40,258 nt of DNA from Planctomycetota bacterium (lineage in GTDB: Bacteria > Planctomycetota > SZUA-567 > H5-PLA8), in contig JACQFI010000011.1 in NCBI GenBank assembly GCA_016200135.1, positions 1 to 40,258 on the forward strand, written 5' to 3'. Under the pieces are notes generated by a model. The model ran no database searches, was not told the origin of the DNA, and worked only from the letters and a program-made list of their open reading frames with translations. How positions within the stretch are numbered: position 1 is the first letter of the stretch; each line of letters starts with the position of its first letter. The position numbers were made by a program, and so were the translations under genes. Of this stretch, positions 1 to 8,538 are shown one piece after another.

Positions 1-264
1 GCCCACGAGGCCCTCAAGCTGCGCGAGATCCACACGGAGCTCATGCGCACGGACGAGTTCGCCAAAAGGCCAGACGACTTCAGGACTTGGATGAAGGAAG
101 GCGAGCAGCGCAGCCAGCAGCTCGAAGACGCGCTCCGCGCTTTTTCGAAGGACGCCGCCGCCAAACCAGCGCCGGTCGACGATGCCTTCGCCGGCCTCCA
201 AGCCAACTGCACCGCCTGCCATAATGTCTACCGCAACGTGCCGCAGGGTTCCAAGAAACCCTAA
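1..264 (+). CDS. Class II c-type cytochrome (cytochrome c'/c556-like), 3' end only
   Basis: The reading frame is open from base 1 and ends with TAA, so the gene starts outside the window; 87 residues are visible. A single heme-attachment motif, CTACH, lies about 20 residues from the C terminus and is followed by NVYRN. In class II cytochromes (c', c556) the CxxCH sits at the C-terminal end of a four-helix bundle and is typically followed by a YR pair, which fits. The preceding residues are Lys/Glu/Ala-rich and look helical. Such proteins act as periplasmic electron carriers or gas binders; the actual role here cannot be told from the fragment. No partner redox gene is visible downstream. Confidence 0.72.
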   Translation, partial: AHEALKLREIHTELMRTDEFAKRPDDFRTWMKEGEQRSQQLEDALRAFSKDAAAKPAPVDDAFAGLQANCTACHNVYRNVPQGSKKP

Positions 265-622
265 CATTGCACGTATGCGATATAGGTTAACTCCTTTTAT
301 TCAAAGATGTTCCCTATGTGATTGTTCCACGTGGAACAATTAGATCATATGACTTTTTGTATGTTTTTTCAGGATAAATAGTTCGTGAATCGCCCATGCC
401 TGATTAGGATATGCACATGCGTGCGCATTTTTACGTGAGCAACGCGAAGTTTCGTCCAATATGGATAGAAGGTGATTACTTAGCGCGCCTCCATGCTTTA
501 CAGAGCGATAAAGCGCGCAATGACGAGAACTCGGCGCAATAAAGCGTTTTCGAGGCTCGTCTAAATGGAGAGGAAAAGGTAACTTCCGCAGACAACGGCG
601 GTAGAATCGTCCAGAGAACATC
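265..622. other. AT-rich intergenic region with a parS-like palindrome
   Basis: This 358-base gap is clearly richer in A+T than the flanking genes. It holds the palindrome described separately at 323-338. I see no convincing protein gene: an open frame on the minus strand across 340-975 is mostly the shadow of the DUF4159 gene. Weaker dyads such as GCGCGC near 483 and 512 could be structural, but nothing identifiable follows. The promoter of the downstream gene must lie here; a TAGAAT at 602-607 could be a -10 element, but no matching -35 is seen. Confidence 0.5.
323..338. promoter_or_regulatory. parS-like ParB-binding palindrome
   Basis: The 16 bases TGTTCCACGTGGAACA form a perfect palindrome, extended to 20 bases by flanking AT on the left and AT on the right (321-340). 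Chromosomal parS sites have the consensus TGTTtCACGTGaAACA, and the C/G variant TGTTCCACGTGGAAC is the form used in Pseudomonas. The match is complete at the invariant GTT, CACGTG and AAC positions. parS sites normally cluster near the replication origin and are loaded by ParB. No parA or parB gene is in this window, so function is inferred from the motif only. Confidence 0.7.
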
Positions 623-2173
623 ATGAGCTGCGAATTCAACGGTCCGAACCCCAGCCGCCGGTCCTTTATGGCCCTCTTCGCGGGCATCGCGGCGAACGGT
701 CTGTTCTGGGGCCGCTCGAACGCGGGCTCGTGCGGAGCGCCGCCAAAAGCCAAGCCGCAGCAGTGGTCCGGCGGCGAGAGCATGCCGCCCCTGCCCCTCC
801 CTGCAACTCCTTTACGCCGCAGCGAAAAGAAACGCCCGCCCACGCCGCCGGCGCTTATCGGCAAGATCGAGTACGGCAAGATGGTCGACGGCAAGGACGA
901 GAAGGGCAACACGTTCAAGTACCGCGACTGGACCACCGATCCCGCGGACGTCCAAAGCCTGATGAACGAGGTCAAGAAGGCGCTCTCGCTCGACTACCGC
1001 GGCGTGAACACGGAGCTTGCCAAGTTCTCGTGGGACCCGGCCGAGACCCCGATTCTGTATCTCACCGGGCACGAAGGCTTTGAATTCGACGAAGAGCTGC
1101 GCAAGAAGCTGCGCTGGTTCCTGCAGGACGGCGGCACCCTCATCGGCGACGCTTGCTGCGGACGCAAGGAGTACCGCGAGTCCTTCCTCAGCGAGATGAA
1201 CGCGATCTTCCCCAAGCACAAGATCGAGCGCGTCCCTGAAGACCATCCGCTGCTTTCGGCGTTCCACAAGATCGAAGAGGTCAATTTCGTCGGCGAGGAC
1301 CAGAAGCCGTTCACGGGCGCGCCGGTGCTCGAATCGGTCCACCTCGGCTGCCGCGCGGCGGTGATCTTCACGCCCTACGACTTGAGCTGCGGCTGGGACG
1401 GCCACCGCCACGACCAGGGCCGCCGTGTCTGGTCCGACAAGACCGGCCCCGCCGACGCGGTGAAGCTGGGCGTCAACGCCATCGCGTACTGCCTGGCTAG
1501 CTACCAGCAGGGCCGCCAGCTCGCGATCAGCAAGCGCTACCACGAAGAGAACGCGGCCAACGACGAGAAGTTCGTCTTCGGGCAGATCGTCCACGGCGGC
1601 GATTGGGACCCGGATCCCGACGGCGCCGCGAACCTGCTCAAGTACGTCGCCGCGAACACCGCACTCGACGTGAAGTTCAAGAAGGCCGCCATCGACCTCT
1701 CGAAGCTCGAGACCTTCCAGCACCCGATCCTCTACATGAGCGGGCACAACGACTTCGTCTTCAAGGACGAGGAACTCGCGACGCTGCGCAAGTACCTCGC
1801 CAACGGCGGCGTGCTCTTCGCCGACGCCTGCTGCGGGCGCAAGGGCTTCGATACGGCGTTCCGCCGCGAGATCGCGCGCGTGCTGCCGGGCGCCAAGCTC
1901 GAGCGCCTGCCGCTCGAATCGCCGGTCTACAAGGCCACGGGCGCGGCCATCGCGAAGGCGGATTTTACCCCGCGCCTGAAGCAGGACCATCCGGACTGGA
2001 CCGAACCGCGGCTCGAAGGCATCAGCCTCAACGGCATCGTCGCGGTGCTCTACTCGCCCATCGACATCGGCTGCGCGTGGGAAGACGCCGAGCACCCCTA
2101 CGGAATCGGCTACGAGAAGAAGACCGGCCTGCGCCTCGGCGCTAGCGTCCTGCTCTACGCCATGACACACTAA
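623..2173 (+). CDS. Tat-exported protein with two DUF4159 domains
   Basis: The N terminus carries a twin-arginine signal (SRRSFMAL near residues 13-20, followed by a hydrophobic stretch), which fixes the start at the first ATG and predicts folded export. After a Pro-rich linker the protein has two copies of a DUF4159-type domain. The clearest shared segment begins ILYLTGHEGFEF around residue 144 and ILYMSGHNDFVF around residue 369; each continues to GDACCGRK or ADACCGRK. DUF4159 has a class I glutamine amidotransferase-like fold in several proteins, but its function is not known. The gene is followed after only 5 bases by the polysaccharide synthase fusion, so the two are probably co-transcribed. 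Function is not assigned. Confidence 0.82.
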   Translation: MSCEFNGPNPSRRSFMALFAGIAANGLFWGRSNAGSCGAPPKAKPQQWSGGESMPPLPLPATPLRRSEKKRPPTPPALIGKIEYGKMVDGKDEKGNTFKYRDWTTDPADVQSLMNEVKKALSLDYRGVNTELAKFSWDPAETPILYLTGHEGFEFDEELRKKLRWFLQDGGTLIGDACCGRKEYRESFLSEMNAIFPKHKIERVPEDHPLLSAFHKIEEVNFVGEDQKPFTGAPVLESVHLGCRAAVIFTPYDLSCGWDGHRHDQGRRVWSDKTGPADAVKLGVNAIAYCLASYQQGRQLAISKRYHEENAANDEKFVFGQIVHGGDWDPDPDGAANLLKYVAANTALDVKFKKAAIDLSKLETFQHPILYMSGHNDFVFKDEELATLRKYLANGGVLFADACCGRKGFDTAFRREIARVLPGAKLERLPLESPVYKATGAAIAKADFTPRLKQDHPDWTEPRLEGISLNGIVAVLYSPIDIGCAWEDAEHPYGIGYEKKTGLRLGASVLLYAMTH

Positions 2174-2178
2174 GCCGG

Positions 2179-5100
2179 ATGCCGGAAGAACCCAACCAGC
2201 CCGTCTTTTACGATCCCGAGCAGCGCCGCTGGACGCTTGTCCGCGCGTGGCTCGTCTGGCTGGGGATGGTGCTCTTCTTCTTTCTTGGGCTCTGGGCGCT
2301 GAGCGTCGCGGTGCAGCCGGCGCTCCCGGCGCTCGGCTTGCAGGAGCCCGACCGGCCCTCCGCTATGGAGGGCTCGCACGGCGCGCCGCTGCCGTTGCCG
2401 CCGCCGGCCACAAAGGCCGCGCCGCCGGCGGCGAGCGGGCTCGAGTTCAGGCGCCTCAAGAAGCAACTCCTGGAACAGCGCAAGGCCGAGGCCCGCGGAC
2501 CCGTCAAGAAGACCAAAGCCCCCGAAGCCAAGCCCGCCGAGACCATCGCCGCGGCGTACTTCGTGAACTGGGACCCCGCGAGCCTCTCCTCGCTCAAGGC
2601 AAACTTAGAGAGCCTCGACCTGCTCATTCCCGAATGGCTGCATCTCAAGCCGGGCAAGGGCAAGATTCAGGAAGATACGCCCGCCACGCAGAAGCAGGTC
2701 ATGGACCTCGTCCGCGCGCAGCGCCCGGAACTTAAGATCACGCCGCTGATCAACAACTACGACGGCAAGGACTGGGCCGGCGAGAAGACCGCGCGGCTCC
2801 TCTCCGATCCCGCCGAGCGCAAAGATCTTGAAGACGGCCTGCTGGAATACGCGAAGCGCATGGCCGTCGCGGGCCTGAGCATCGACTTCGAGGAGATCCC
2901 GGCGAGCGGGCAGGCGGACTTCGAGCGCTTCCTGGACGAACTCGCGTTGCAACTCCACGCCGCGAAGCTGACGCTCTCGGTGAACCTGCCGCTGGACCGC
3001 GCGGAGTACCACTACAAGCGCATCGCGCAGGCGGCGGACCACGTCATCCTGATGGCCTACGACGAACACTGGTCCACGAGCAAGGCCGGGCCCATCGCGA
3101 GCCAGGGCTGGATCGAGCAGGCGCTCAAGCTGCGCGGAGTAGACCTGCCGCGCGAGAAGACCATCCTGGCCCTCGGGAATTACGCCTACGACTGGCCCAA
3201 GACCGGCGTGGCCGAGGACCGTAGCTTCCTCCAGGCCGTGCTGAAGGCGCGCGACGCCGGCGCGCAGATCGAACTCGATCCAGGCTCGCGTAACCCGCGC
3301 TTCCGCTACCTGGCCGGAGACGGTAAGGAACACGAGCTCTGGCTGCTCGACGCCGTCACGGCCTTCAACCAGATCGCGTCCGCCCGCGCCCAAGGCGTGC
3401 GCGGCTTCGCGCTCTGGCGGCTCGGCGGCGAAGACCCCACGCTCTGGACCTTCTACGGCAAGGACGAGAAGCTCGACGCGGCCGCCGCGGCGAAGCTCGA
3501 GACGGTCTCCTTCCCGGTGGAGATTCAGTCCGACGGGCGCGGCGAGATTTTCACCGTCGGGGGTAAGCCCGCGATGGGCCGGCGCGCCATCGCTTTTGAT
3601 GAGAAGACCGGGCGCATCGCCTCGGCGCGTTACGTCAAGTGTCCGTCACCCTATGTGATCCGGCGCTACGGCGCGGCGGGCAAGAAGATCGCGCTCACAT
3701 TCGACGACGGCCCCGATCCCGACTACACGCCGCGCATCCTCGATATTCTGAAGGAAGAGAAAGCGCCCGCGACGTTCTTCGTGGTCGGCGAACGCGGCGA
3801 GCGCGACCCCGGGCTGCTGCTGCGCGAGTTCGAGGAAGGCCACGAACTCGGCAACCACACCTTCACGCACCCCGACATCACCAAGATCTCGGCCCTGCAG
3901 CTCCAGCTCGAACTCACCGCCACGCAGCGGCTCCTTGAGAGCCTCCTCGGCCGCAACACGCTGCTCTTCCGCCCGCCCTACGGGTTGGACACCGATCCGC
4001 GGTCCATGGAAGAAGTGCTGCCGCTCGAGACGGCAGGCGAACTGGGCTACCTTTCGGTCGGCATGAAGCTCGACCCGCTTGACTGGATGAGCCCGCCGCA
4101 TCGCCAGATCGTCCAGCGCGTCCTCGACCAGCTCGAAGACGGCGGCGGCAACATCGTGCTGCTGCACGACTCGGGCGGCGACCGCGAACAGACCGTCAAG
4201 GCCCTGCCGGACCTGATCCACGAACTGCGTGCGAGCGGCTACGAGCTCGTCACGGTCTCCGCGTTGCTCGGCAAGACCCGCGACCAGGTGATGCCGGTGC
4301 TCCCGCCCGAGCAGGGCGCGCTCGCGGCGCTCAATCACTTGGCCTTCGGGCTCTTCGGCGCTGCGCTGACGGCGCTGAACACGCTCTTCATTTTGGGTAT
4401 CGTGCTCGGCACGCTGCGGCTGCTCTTCATCGGCGCGCTGGCGGTGGTCCAGTACCGGAGCCAACGCGGGCAGGTCTTCCCCGCGAACTTCGCGCCCAGC
4501 GTGGCGGTCGTGGTGCCGGCCTACAACGAAGAGAAAGTCGTCGCGCAGACGATCCGTTCCCTGCTGGCGTCGGAGTACGCGGGCCCGCTGGAGATCGTCG
4601 TGGTGGACGACGGCTCGAAGGACGGGACCTTTGAAGCCGCGCGCAAGGCTTTCGAGGGCGACCCGCGCGTGCGCGTCTTCACCAAACCGAACGGCGGCAA
4701 GCCCGCGGCGCTGAACTTCGGCATCGCCAAGTGCAACGCGGAGATCGTCGTCGCGCTGGACGCCGACACGGTCTTCCGTAAGGACACCGTCGCGAAGCTG
4801 GTGCGGCACTTCCACGATCAACAGGTCGGCGCGGTCGCGGGCAACGCGAAGGTCGGCAACCGCCTGAACCTGCTCACGCGCTGGCAAGCGCTCGAGTACG
4901 TCACCTGCCAGAACCTGGATCGGCGGGCTTTCAGCGTGCTCAACTGCATCACCGTCGTACCCGGCGCGGTGGGCGCGTGGCGGCGCGACCTGGTCACGCT
5001 CTGCGGCGGCTTCACCAACGAGACCCTCGCCGAAGACGCCGACCTCACCATCGCCATCCGCCGCGAGGGCTACAAGATCACCTATGAGGACGGCGCGTAC

Positions 5101-5613
5101 GCGCTCACCGAGGCGCCCGACACGTTCGGCGGATTTCTCAAGCAGCGCTTCCGCTGGATGTTCGGGACGATCCAGGCCGCGTGGAAGCACCGCGGCGCGC
5201 TCTTCCGCGCCAAGTACGGCGCGCTCGGCTGGGTCGCGCTGCCCAACATCCTGATCTTCCAGGTCCTCTTCCCGCTCGTCTCGCCCGTGATGGACGTGGT
5301 CCTCGCGTATGTGCTCGGCAAGGCGGCGCTGGATGCGTGGTGGCACCCGGAGTCCGTCGGCCACACGGCGCTGTATGCGGTGCTCGGCTACTACGCGCTC
5401 TTCCAGGCCTTCGATTTTGCCGCGGCGGTGCTCGCGTTCAGCATGGAACCCGAGGAAGACAAGGGACTCCTGCCGTGGCTCTTCCTGCAGCGCTTCTGCT
5501 ACCGGCAGGCGATGTATTACGTGGCGATCAAGTCCACGTTTGCCGCCCTGCGGGGTATGCAGGTCGGCTGGGGGAAGCTAGAGCGGAAGGCCACGGTGCA
5601 ATCGGCGGGCTAG
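2179..5613 (+). CDS. Membrane GH18-like / CE4 polysaccharide deacetylase / GT2 synthase fusion
   Basis: A 1144-residue three-enzyme fusion. A membrane anchor lies at about residues 22-47. A GH18-like barrel follows (about 120-430), with SIDFEEI near 234 at the place of the DxxDxDxE catalytic motif and LMAYDEHW further on. A CE4 deacetylase domain (about 500-700) shows TFDDGP near 506, HTFTHP, RPPYG and LLHDSGG, the standard metal-binding and catalytic motifs. A GT2 processive synthase domain (about 770-1000) shows VVPAYNEE, ALDAD, EDAD near 951 and QRFRW near 988, flanked by membrane segments. GT2 enzymes of this class build beta-linked amino-sugar or glucan chains, CE4 removes N-acetyl groups and GH18 cleaves or remodels, as in PgaB/PgaC systems. 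The product here is inferred to be a partly deacetylated exopolysaccharide. It ends with TAG. Confidence 0.9.
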   Translation: MPEEPNQPVFYDPEQRRWTLVRAWLVWLGMVLFFFLGLWALSVAVQPALPALGLQEPDRPSAMEGSHGAPLPLPPPATKAAPPAASGLEFRRLKKQLLEQRKAEARGPVKKTKAPEAKPAETIAAAYFVNWDPASLSSLKANLESLDLLIPEWLHLKPGKGKIQEDTPATQKQVMDLVRAQRPELKITPLINNYDGKDWAGEKTARLLSDPAERKDLEDGLLEYAKRMAVAGLSIDFEEIPASGQADFERFLDELALQLHAAKLTLSVNLPLDRAEYHYKRIAQAADHVILMAYDEHWSTSKAGPIASQGWIEQALKLRGVDLPREKTILALGNYAYDWPKTGVAEDRSFLQAVLKARDAGAQIELDPGSRNPRFRYLAGDGKEHELWLLDAVTAFNQIASARAQGVRGFALWRLGGEDPTLWTFYGKDEKLDAAAAAKLETVSFPVEIQSDGRGEIFTVGGKPAMGRRAIAFDEKTGRIASARYVKCPSPYVIRRYGAAGKKIALTFDDGPDPDYTPRILDILKEEKAPATFFVVGERGERDPGLLLREFEEGHELGNHTFTHPDITKISALQLQLELTATQRLLESLLGRNTLLFRPPYGLDTDPRSMEEVLPLETAGELGYLSVGMKLDPLDWMSPPHRQIVQRVLDQLEDGGGNIVLLHDSGGDREQTVKALPDLIHELRASGYELVTVSALLGKTRDQVMPVLPPEQGALAALNHLAFGLFGAALTALNTLFILGIVLGTLRLLFIGALAVVQYRSQRGQVFPANFAPSVAVVVPAYNEEKVVAQTIRSLLASEYAGPLEIVVVDDGSKDGTFEAARKAFEGDPRVRVFTKPNGGKPAALNFGIAKCNAEIVVALDADTVFRKDTVAKLVRHFHDQQVGAVAGNAKVGNRLNLLTRWQALEYVTCQNLDRRAFSVLNCITVVPGAVGAWRRDLVTLCGGFTNETLAEDADLTIAIRREGYKITYEDGAYALTEAPDTFGGFLKQRFRWMFGTIQAAWKHRGALFRAKYGALGWVALPNILIFQVLFPLVSPVMDVVLAYVLGKAALDAWWHPESVGHTALYAVLGYYALFQAFDFAAAVLAFSMEPEEDKGLLPWLFLQRFCYRQAMYYVAIKSTFAALRGMQVGWGKLERKATVQSAG

Positions 5614-5649
5614 CAAACCAGGACAAATTGGCTAGGGATCTGGGTCGGC

Positions 5650-5676
5650 TTGCAAACCCACCTTTCCCAGTACACT
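5650..5676 (+). promoter_or_regulatory. Candidate promoter for the GcvH/terpenoid gene set
   Basis: TTGCAA (5650-5655) and TACACT (5671-5676) are separated by 15 bases, slightly short for a sigma70 promoter. They lie in a 107-base gap that follows the polysaccharide synthase gene, about 45 bases before the GTG of the GcvH-like gene. The position suits a new transcription unit, but the match is only moderate. Confidence 0.28.
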
Positions 5677-5720
5677 TTTCCAGGCGTTGGTGTAACATCT
5701 GCCGCTACAAGGGTTGAAGC

Positions 5721-6185
5721 GTGTCCGAGCAAGATGCGATCATCTTCGAGATGGGCTTGTACCAGGCGGCGCTGCCCACGCGGCTGACGTACTCGGACAT
5801 CCATTTCTGGTTCGAGACGCGGGAGCTCGACGGCCAGGTCCGGACGCGCCTCGGGCTGACTTCGTACGCAATGCGTCTGCTCGACGACGTCTTCCGGCTC
5901 GACTGGAAGGTCACGGTTGGACAGCAGGTCGAGGAAGCCGAGGCGCTGGGCGAGATCGAGAGCACCAAGGCCAGCTCGGAGCTCTACGCGCCCATGGCTG
6001 GAAAGGTCTACGACGTCAACACGGCCATGGTCGAGAAGCCCGGGCAGATCGGCGTCGAGCCCTACGCGAACTGGCTCTTGGAATTTGAAGGGCGTCCGGG
6101 CACGTCTCTTACTGCCGATCAATACCGGGCCTTTCTGGCGGAAGGCTGGGACGAGACCCAGAAACTCTTAAAAGGCCAAATGTAA
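5721..6185 (+). CDS. GcvH-like lipoyl carrier protein
   Basis: The 154-residue product matches the glycine cleavage H protein fold over most of its length. The lipoylation site is the lysine at residue 83 in EIESTKASSELYAP (canonical ESVKA), and MAGKVYDVNTAM and the EPYANWLLEF segment also match the family. The start is a GTG. The protein is longer than usual (about 125-130) because of a C-terminal tail. No GcvT, GcvP or Lpd gene is nearby; instead the downstream genes are a CobW-type GTPase, a ferredoxin, a radical SAM enzyme and terpenoid genes. This suggests a specialised lipoyl arm, comparable in principle to the LbpA carriers of the sHdr pathway. Its partner is unknown. Confidence 0.85.
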   Translation: MSEQDAIIFEMGLYQAALPTRLTYSDIHFWFETRELDGQVRTRLGLTSYAMRLLDDVFRLDWKVTVGQQVEEAEALGEIESTKASSELYAPMAGKVYDVNTAMVEKPGQIGVEPYANWLLEFEGRPGTSLTADQYRAFLAEGWDETQKLLKGQM

Positions 6186-6362
6186 GCGTGACGGTGGAGG
6201 TGAAGAAAACGCCATCTTTATTAGTCACGTATAGACAGGTCGGGGTACACATTTGAGAAAGGGATGATACGTATAAGTATAAAGTCCCTGGATAGTGGAA
6301 CTTGAATTTCTGACAGACCTTGCTTTACCAGCTTTACGAGTACAGGCGGCAGGAGAACGGGC

Positions 6363-7577
6363 ATGAAGGCCACCGAGACCGCCCCCCTTCGCGTGATCGT
6401 AGTCGGTGGCTTTTTAGGCGCGGGCAAGACCACGCTCCTGCGCCAAGCCGGCCGGCGGCTCGTCCAGCAGGGCAAGCGGGTCGGCATCGTCACCAACGAC
6501 CAAGCCGAAAACCTCGTCGATACCGAGACCCTGCGCCGCGAAGGCTTCGGCGTCGAGGAAGTCGCGGGCGGGTGTTTCTGCTGCCGCTTCAGCGATCTGC
6601 TCTCGTCCTCCAAGCGCCTGATGGAAGCGCACAAGCCCGACGTGCTGCTCTGCGAGCCCGTCGGAAGCTGCACCGACTTGGCCGCGACCGTGCTGCGCCC
6701 GATGCAGACGTTCCTCAAGGGCCGCCTGGCCGTCGGGCCGTACTCGGTGCTGGTGGACCCGCTGCGCCTGAAGCAGATGCTTTCGAAGGGCACGCGCAGC
6801 CCGTTCAGCGAGAAGGTCCTCTACATCTACAACAAGCAGCTCGAAGAGGCCGACGTGATCGTGCTCAACAAGGCCGACGCGCTGCCCGCGGACGAGTTCG
6901 AGGCGCTGCAGCAGAAGCTCACGCAGGTCTTCCCGCGCGCCGCGGTCATGGGCATCTCCGCTCTGGAAGAACGCGGCCTGGACCTGTGGCTTGAACAGGC
7001 CTGCGCCGACCGGCCCAGCGGCCAGCGCGGCATTCATGTGAACTACGACATCTACGCCGAAGGCGAGGCGGAACTCGGCTGGCTGAACGCGGCCGTGCGG
7101 CTGCGGTCCTCGGAGCCCGTCGCGTGGAAGCCGGTCGCGCTCGATCTGCTTAAGGCATTGAAAGATGCGTTCCACGCCCGCAACGCCGAAGTCGCGCACG
7201 TCAAACTCTCACTCACTGCGCCCGGCCACGCGCTGACCGGTAATCTCACCAGCACGGGCGGGCTCCCGTTCCTGATGGTGCAAGGCACCGCCGAAGCGCC
7301 CTCGACGGAAGCGCTGCTGCTCGTGAACGCGCGCGTGCAGATCCAACCGGACGAGCTCAAGGCCGCGGTACAGGCGACGCTCGAGACCGGCCTGCCGCGC
7401 TCGCTGCTCAAAGAGATCGAACGGCTGGACTGCTTCAGCCCCTCGCGGCCGGTGCCCGAACACCGCCTGCCGCCACCAGAACCGTGCAGTGTGGGCGCGG
7501 AGAACCCGTGCGGGATCATCCGCGAGATTTTCAAACCGAAGAAAAAGATTTCAGGCACGCAAGCGCGGAGCAATTGA
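6363..7577 (+). CDS. CobW/COG0523-type P-loop GTPase
   Basis: The product (404 residues) has a Walker A motif GGFLGAGKTT near residues 15-24, the COG0523 metal-binding motif GGCFCC near 69-74 and the G4 motif NKAD. COG0523 proteins are GTP-dependent metal chaperones or insertases. AGGAG at 6351-6355 lies 7 bases before the ATG and supports this start. The preceding 177-base gap is AT-rich and contains TTGAGA (6253-6258) and TATAAA (6278-6283) 19 bases apart, so an internal promoter is possible. The stop codon directly abuts the ATG of the ferredoxin gene, indicating translational coupling. A role in loading metal into one of the neighbouring iron-sulfur or metal enzymes is inferred. Three closely placed cysteines near the C terminus are not typical of the family. 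Confidence 0.88.
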   Translation: MKATETAPLRVIVVGGFLGAGKTTLLRQAGRRLVQQGKRVGIVTNDQAENLVDTETLRREGFGVEEVAGGCFCCRFSDLLSSSKRLMEAHKPDVLLCEPVGSCTDLAATVLRPMQTFLKGRLAVGPYSVLVDPLRLKQMLSKGTRSPFSEKVLYIYNKQLEEADVIVLNKADALPADEFEALQQKLTQVFPRAAVMGISALEERGLDLWLEQACADRPSGQRGIHVNYDIYAEGEAELGWLNAAVRLRSSEPVAWKPVALDLLKALKDAFHARNAEVAHVKLSLTAPGHALTGNLTSTGGLPFLMVQGTAEAPSTEALLLVNARVQIQPDELKAAVQATLETGLPRSLLKEIERLDCFSPSRPVPEHRLPPPEPCSVGAENPCGIIREIFKPKKKISGTQARSN

Positions 7578-8516
7578 ATGGGACTGCTTGCATCCTTTCT
7601 TCCCGGCCTGAACGCCGCGGGCGCCAAGGCGGCCGCGACGGTGATCCTCTCGCGTATCCCGCCGGAGGAACCTAAACTCCAAGCGCAGCATGATGCGCTG
7701 GCTGCCGCGTTCGCCGAAGCGGGCGTGAAGACGGTTTCCGTCCAGTCCATCTACGACATCCAATCCGACGACGCGGACGTGCTGACGCTGCGCGCGGTCG
7801 CGGGCGATCTGGTCTTCATGGGCTGGCACTTTCCGCGCGCGATCAAGTGGGTCCTCGCGCGGCACGACCTCGAAGTGAACGGTTCGACGCGCAAGCTCCA
7901 CTGCCTGGATGTCCGCGAGCTCAAGCCGCCCGATGCGGTGCAGAAGATCAAGGACATCCTCGCGGGCACGGCCAGCGCGGAGATCAAGCCGCCGCAGGAC
8001 GCGCAGGGCATCGGGCAGAAGCCGCCCGCGCCGGGACAGCCGGGCTACCTCACGGTTCAGCAGCGCGGGGCGCTCGGCGAGATGGAACTCGCGCCGCCGG
8101 CCAACGCGGAGTTCTCACCGCGCTGGTATCCGGTGATCGACTACGACAAGTGCACGAACTGCATGGACTGCATGGACTTTTGCCTCTTCGGCGTCTACGG
8201 CGTCGATCACGCGGGCACGCTGCGCACGGTCCAGCAGGACCAGTGCCGCCAGGATTGCCCCGCGTGCTCGCGCGTCTGCCCCGTCGGCGCGATCATCTTC
8301 CCCAAGTACCCGACGAACCAGACCATCGCGGGCGCGGACGGCGACGGCGACCGCGGCAACATCAAGCTCGACCTCTCGAAGATCTTCGGCAAGCCCAAGG
8401 CGCGGCACCAGGCGGCGCTCGAACGCGACCGCGAATTGATCAAGGCCGGCCGCCGTCCCGCCAGCGCGGAAAAGATCGACAAGCTCGCGGAAGAGTTCGA
8501 GAAGCAGGATATCTGA
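7578..8516 (+). CDS. Dicluster 4Fe-4S ferredoxin-domain protein
   Basis: The 312-residue product starts at the ATG that abuts the previous stop codon. Residues 1-130 form a domain I do not recognise (it contains GDLVFMGWHFPRA). From about residue 190 come two cysteine sets: CTNCMDCMDFC, and CRQDCPACSRVCPVGAI. This is the pattern of a two-cluster bacterial-type ferredoxin, although the spacing in the second set is expanded. A charged helical tail follows. It probably passes electrons to the neighbouring radical SAM enzyme, which needs a one-electron donor, or to another enzyme of the set. That pairing is inferred from gene order alone. Confidence 0.85.
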   Translation: MGLLASFLPGLNAAGAKAAATVILSRIPPEEPKLQAQHDALAAAFAEAGVKTVSVQSIYDIQSDDADVLTLRAVAGDLVFMGWHFPRAIKWVLARHDLEVNGSTRKLHCLDVRELKPPDAVQKIKDILAGTASAEIKPPQDAQGIGQKPPAPGQPGYLTVQQRGALGEMELAPPANAEFSPRWYPVIDYDKCTNCMDCMDFCLFGVYGVDHAGTLRTVQQDQCRQDCPACSRVCPVGAIIFPKYPTNQTIAGADGDGDRGNIKLDLSKIFGKPKARHQAALERDRELIKAGRRPASAEKIDKLAEEFEKQDI

Positions 8517-8538
8517 GCAGCAAGGATCAGGGAACGGC

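Noticed and set aside
812..2170. Long minus-strand open frame (452 codons) opposite the DUF4159 gene
   Set aside because: Low-complexity Arg/Ala/Val/Glu composition without known motifs; it is the antisense shadow of a GC-rich gene with good domain evidence.
3646..5364. Minus-strand open frame (572 codons) opposite the polysaccharide synthase
   Set aside because: Antisense shadow; no motif, and the plus strand has three complete enzyme domains.
5721..6185. A glycine cleavage operon
   Set aside because: Only an H-like protein is present; gcvT, gcvP and lpd are missing, and the GcvR-like gene is 31 kb away.
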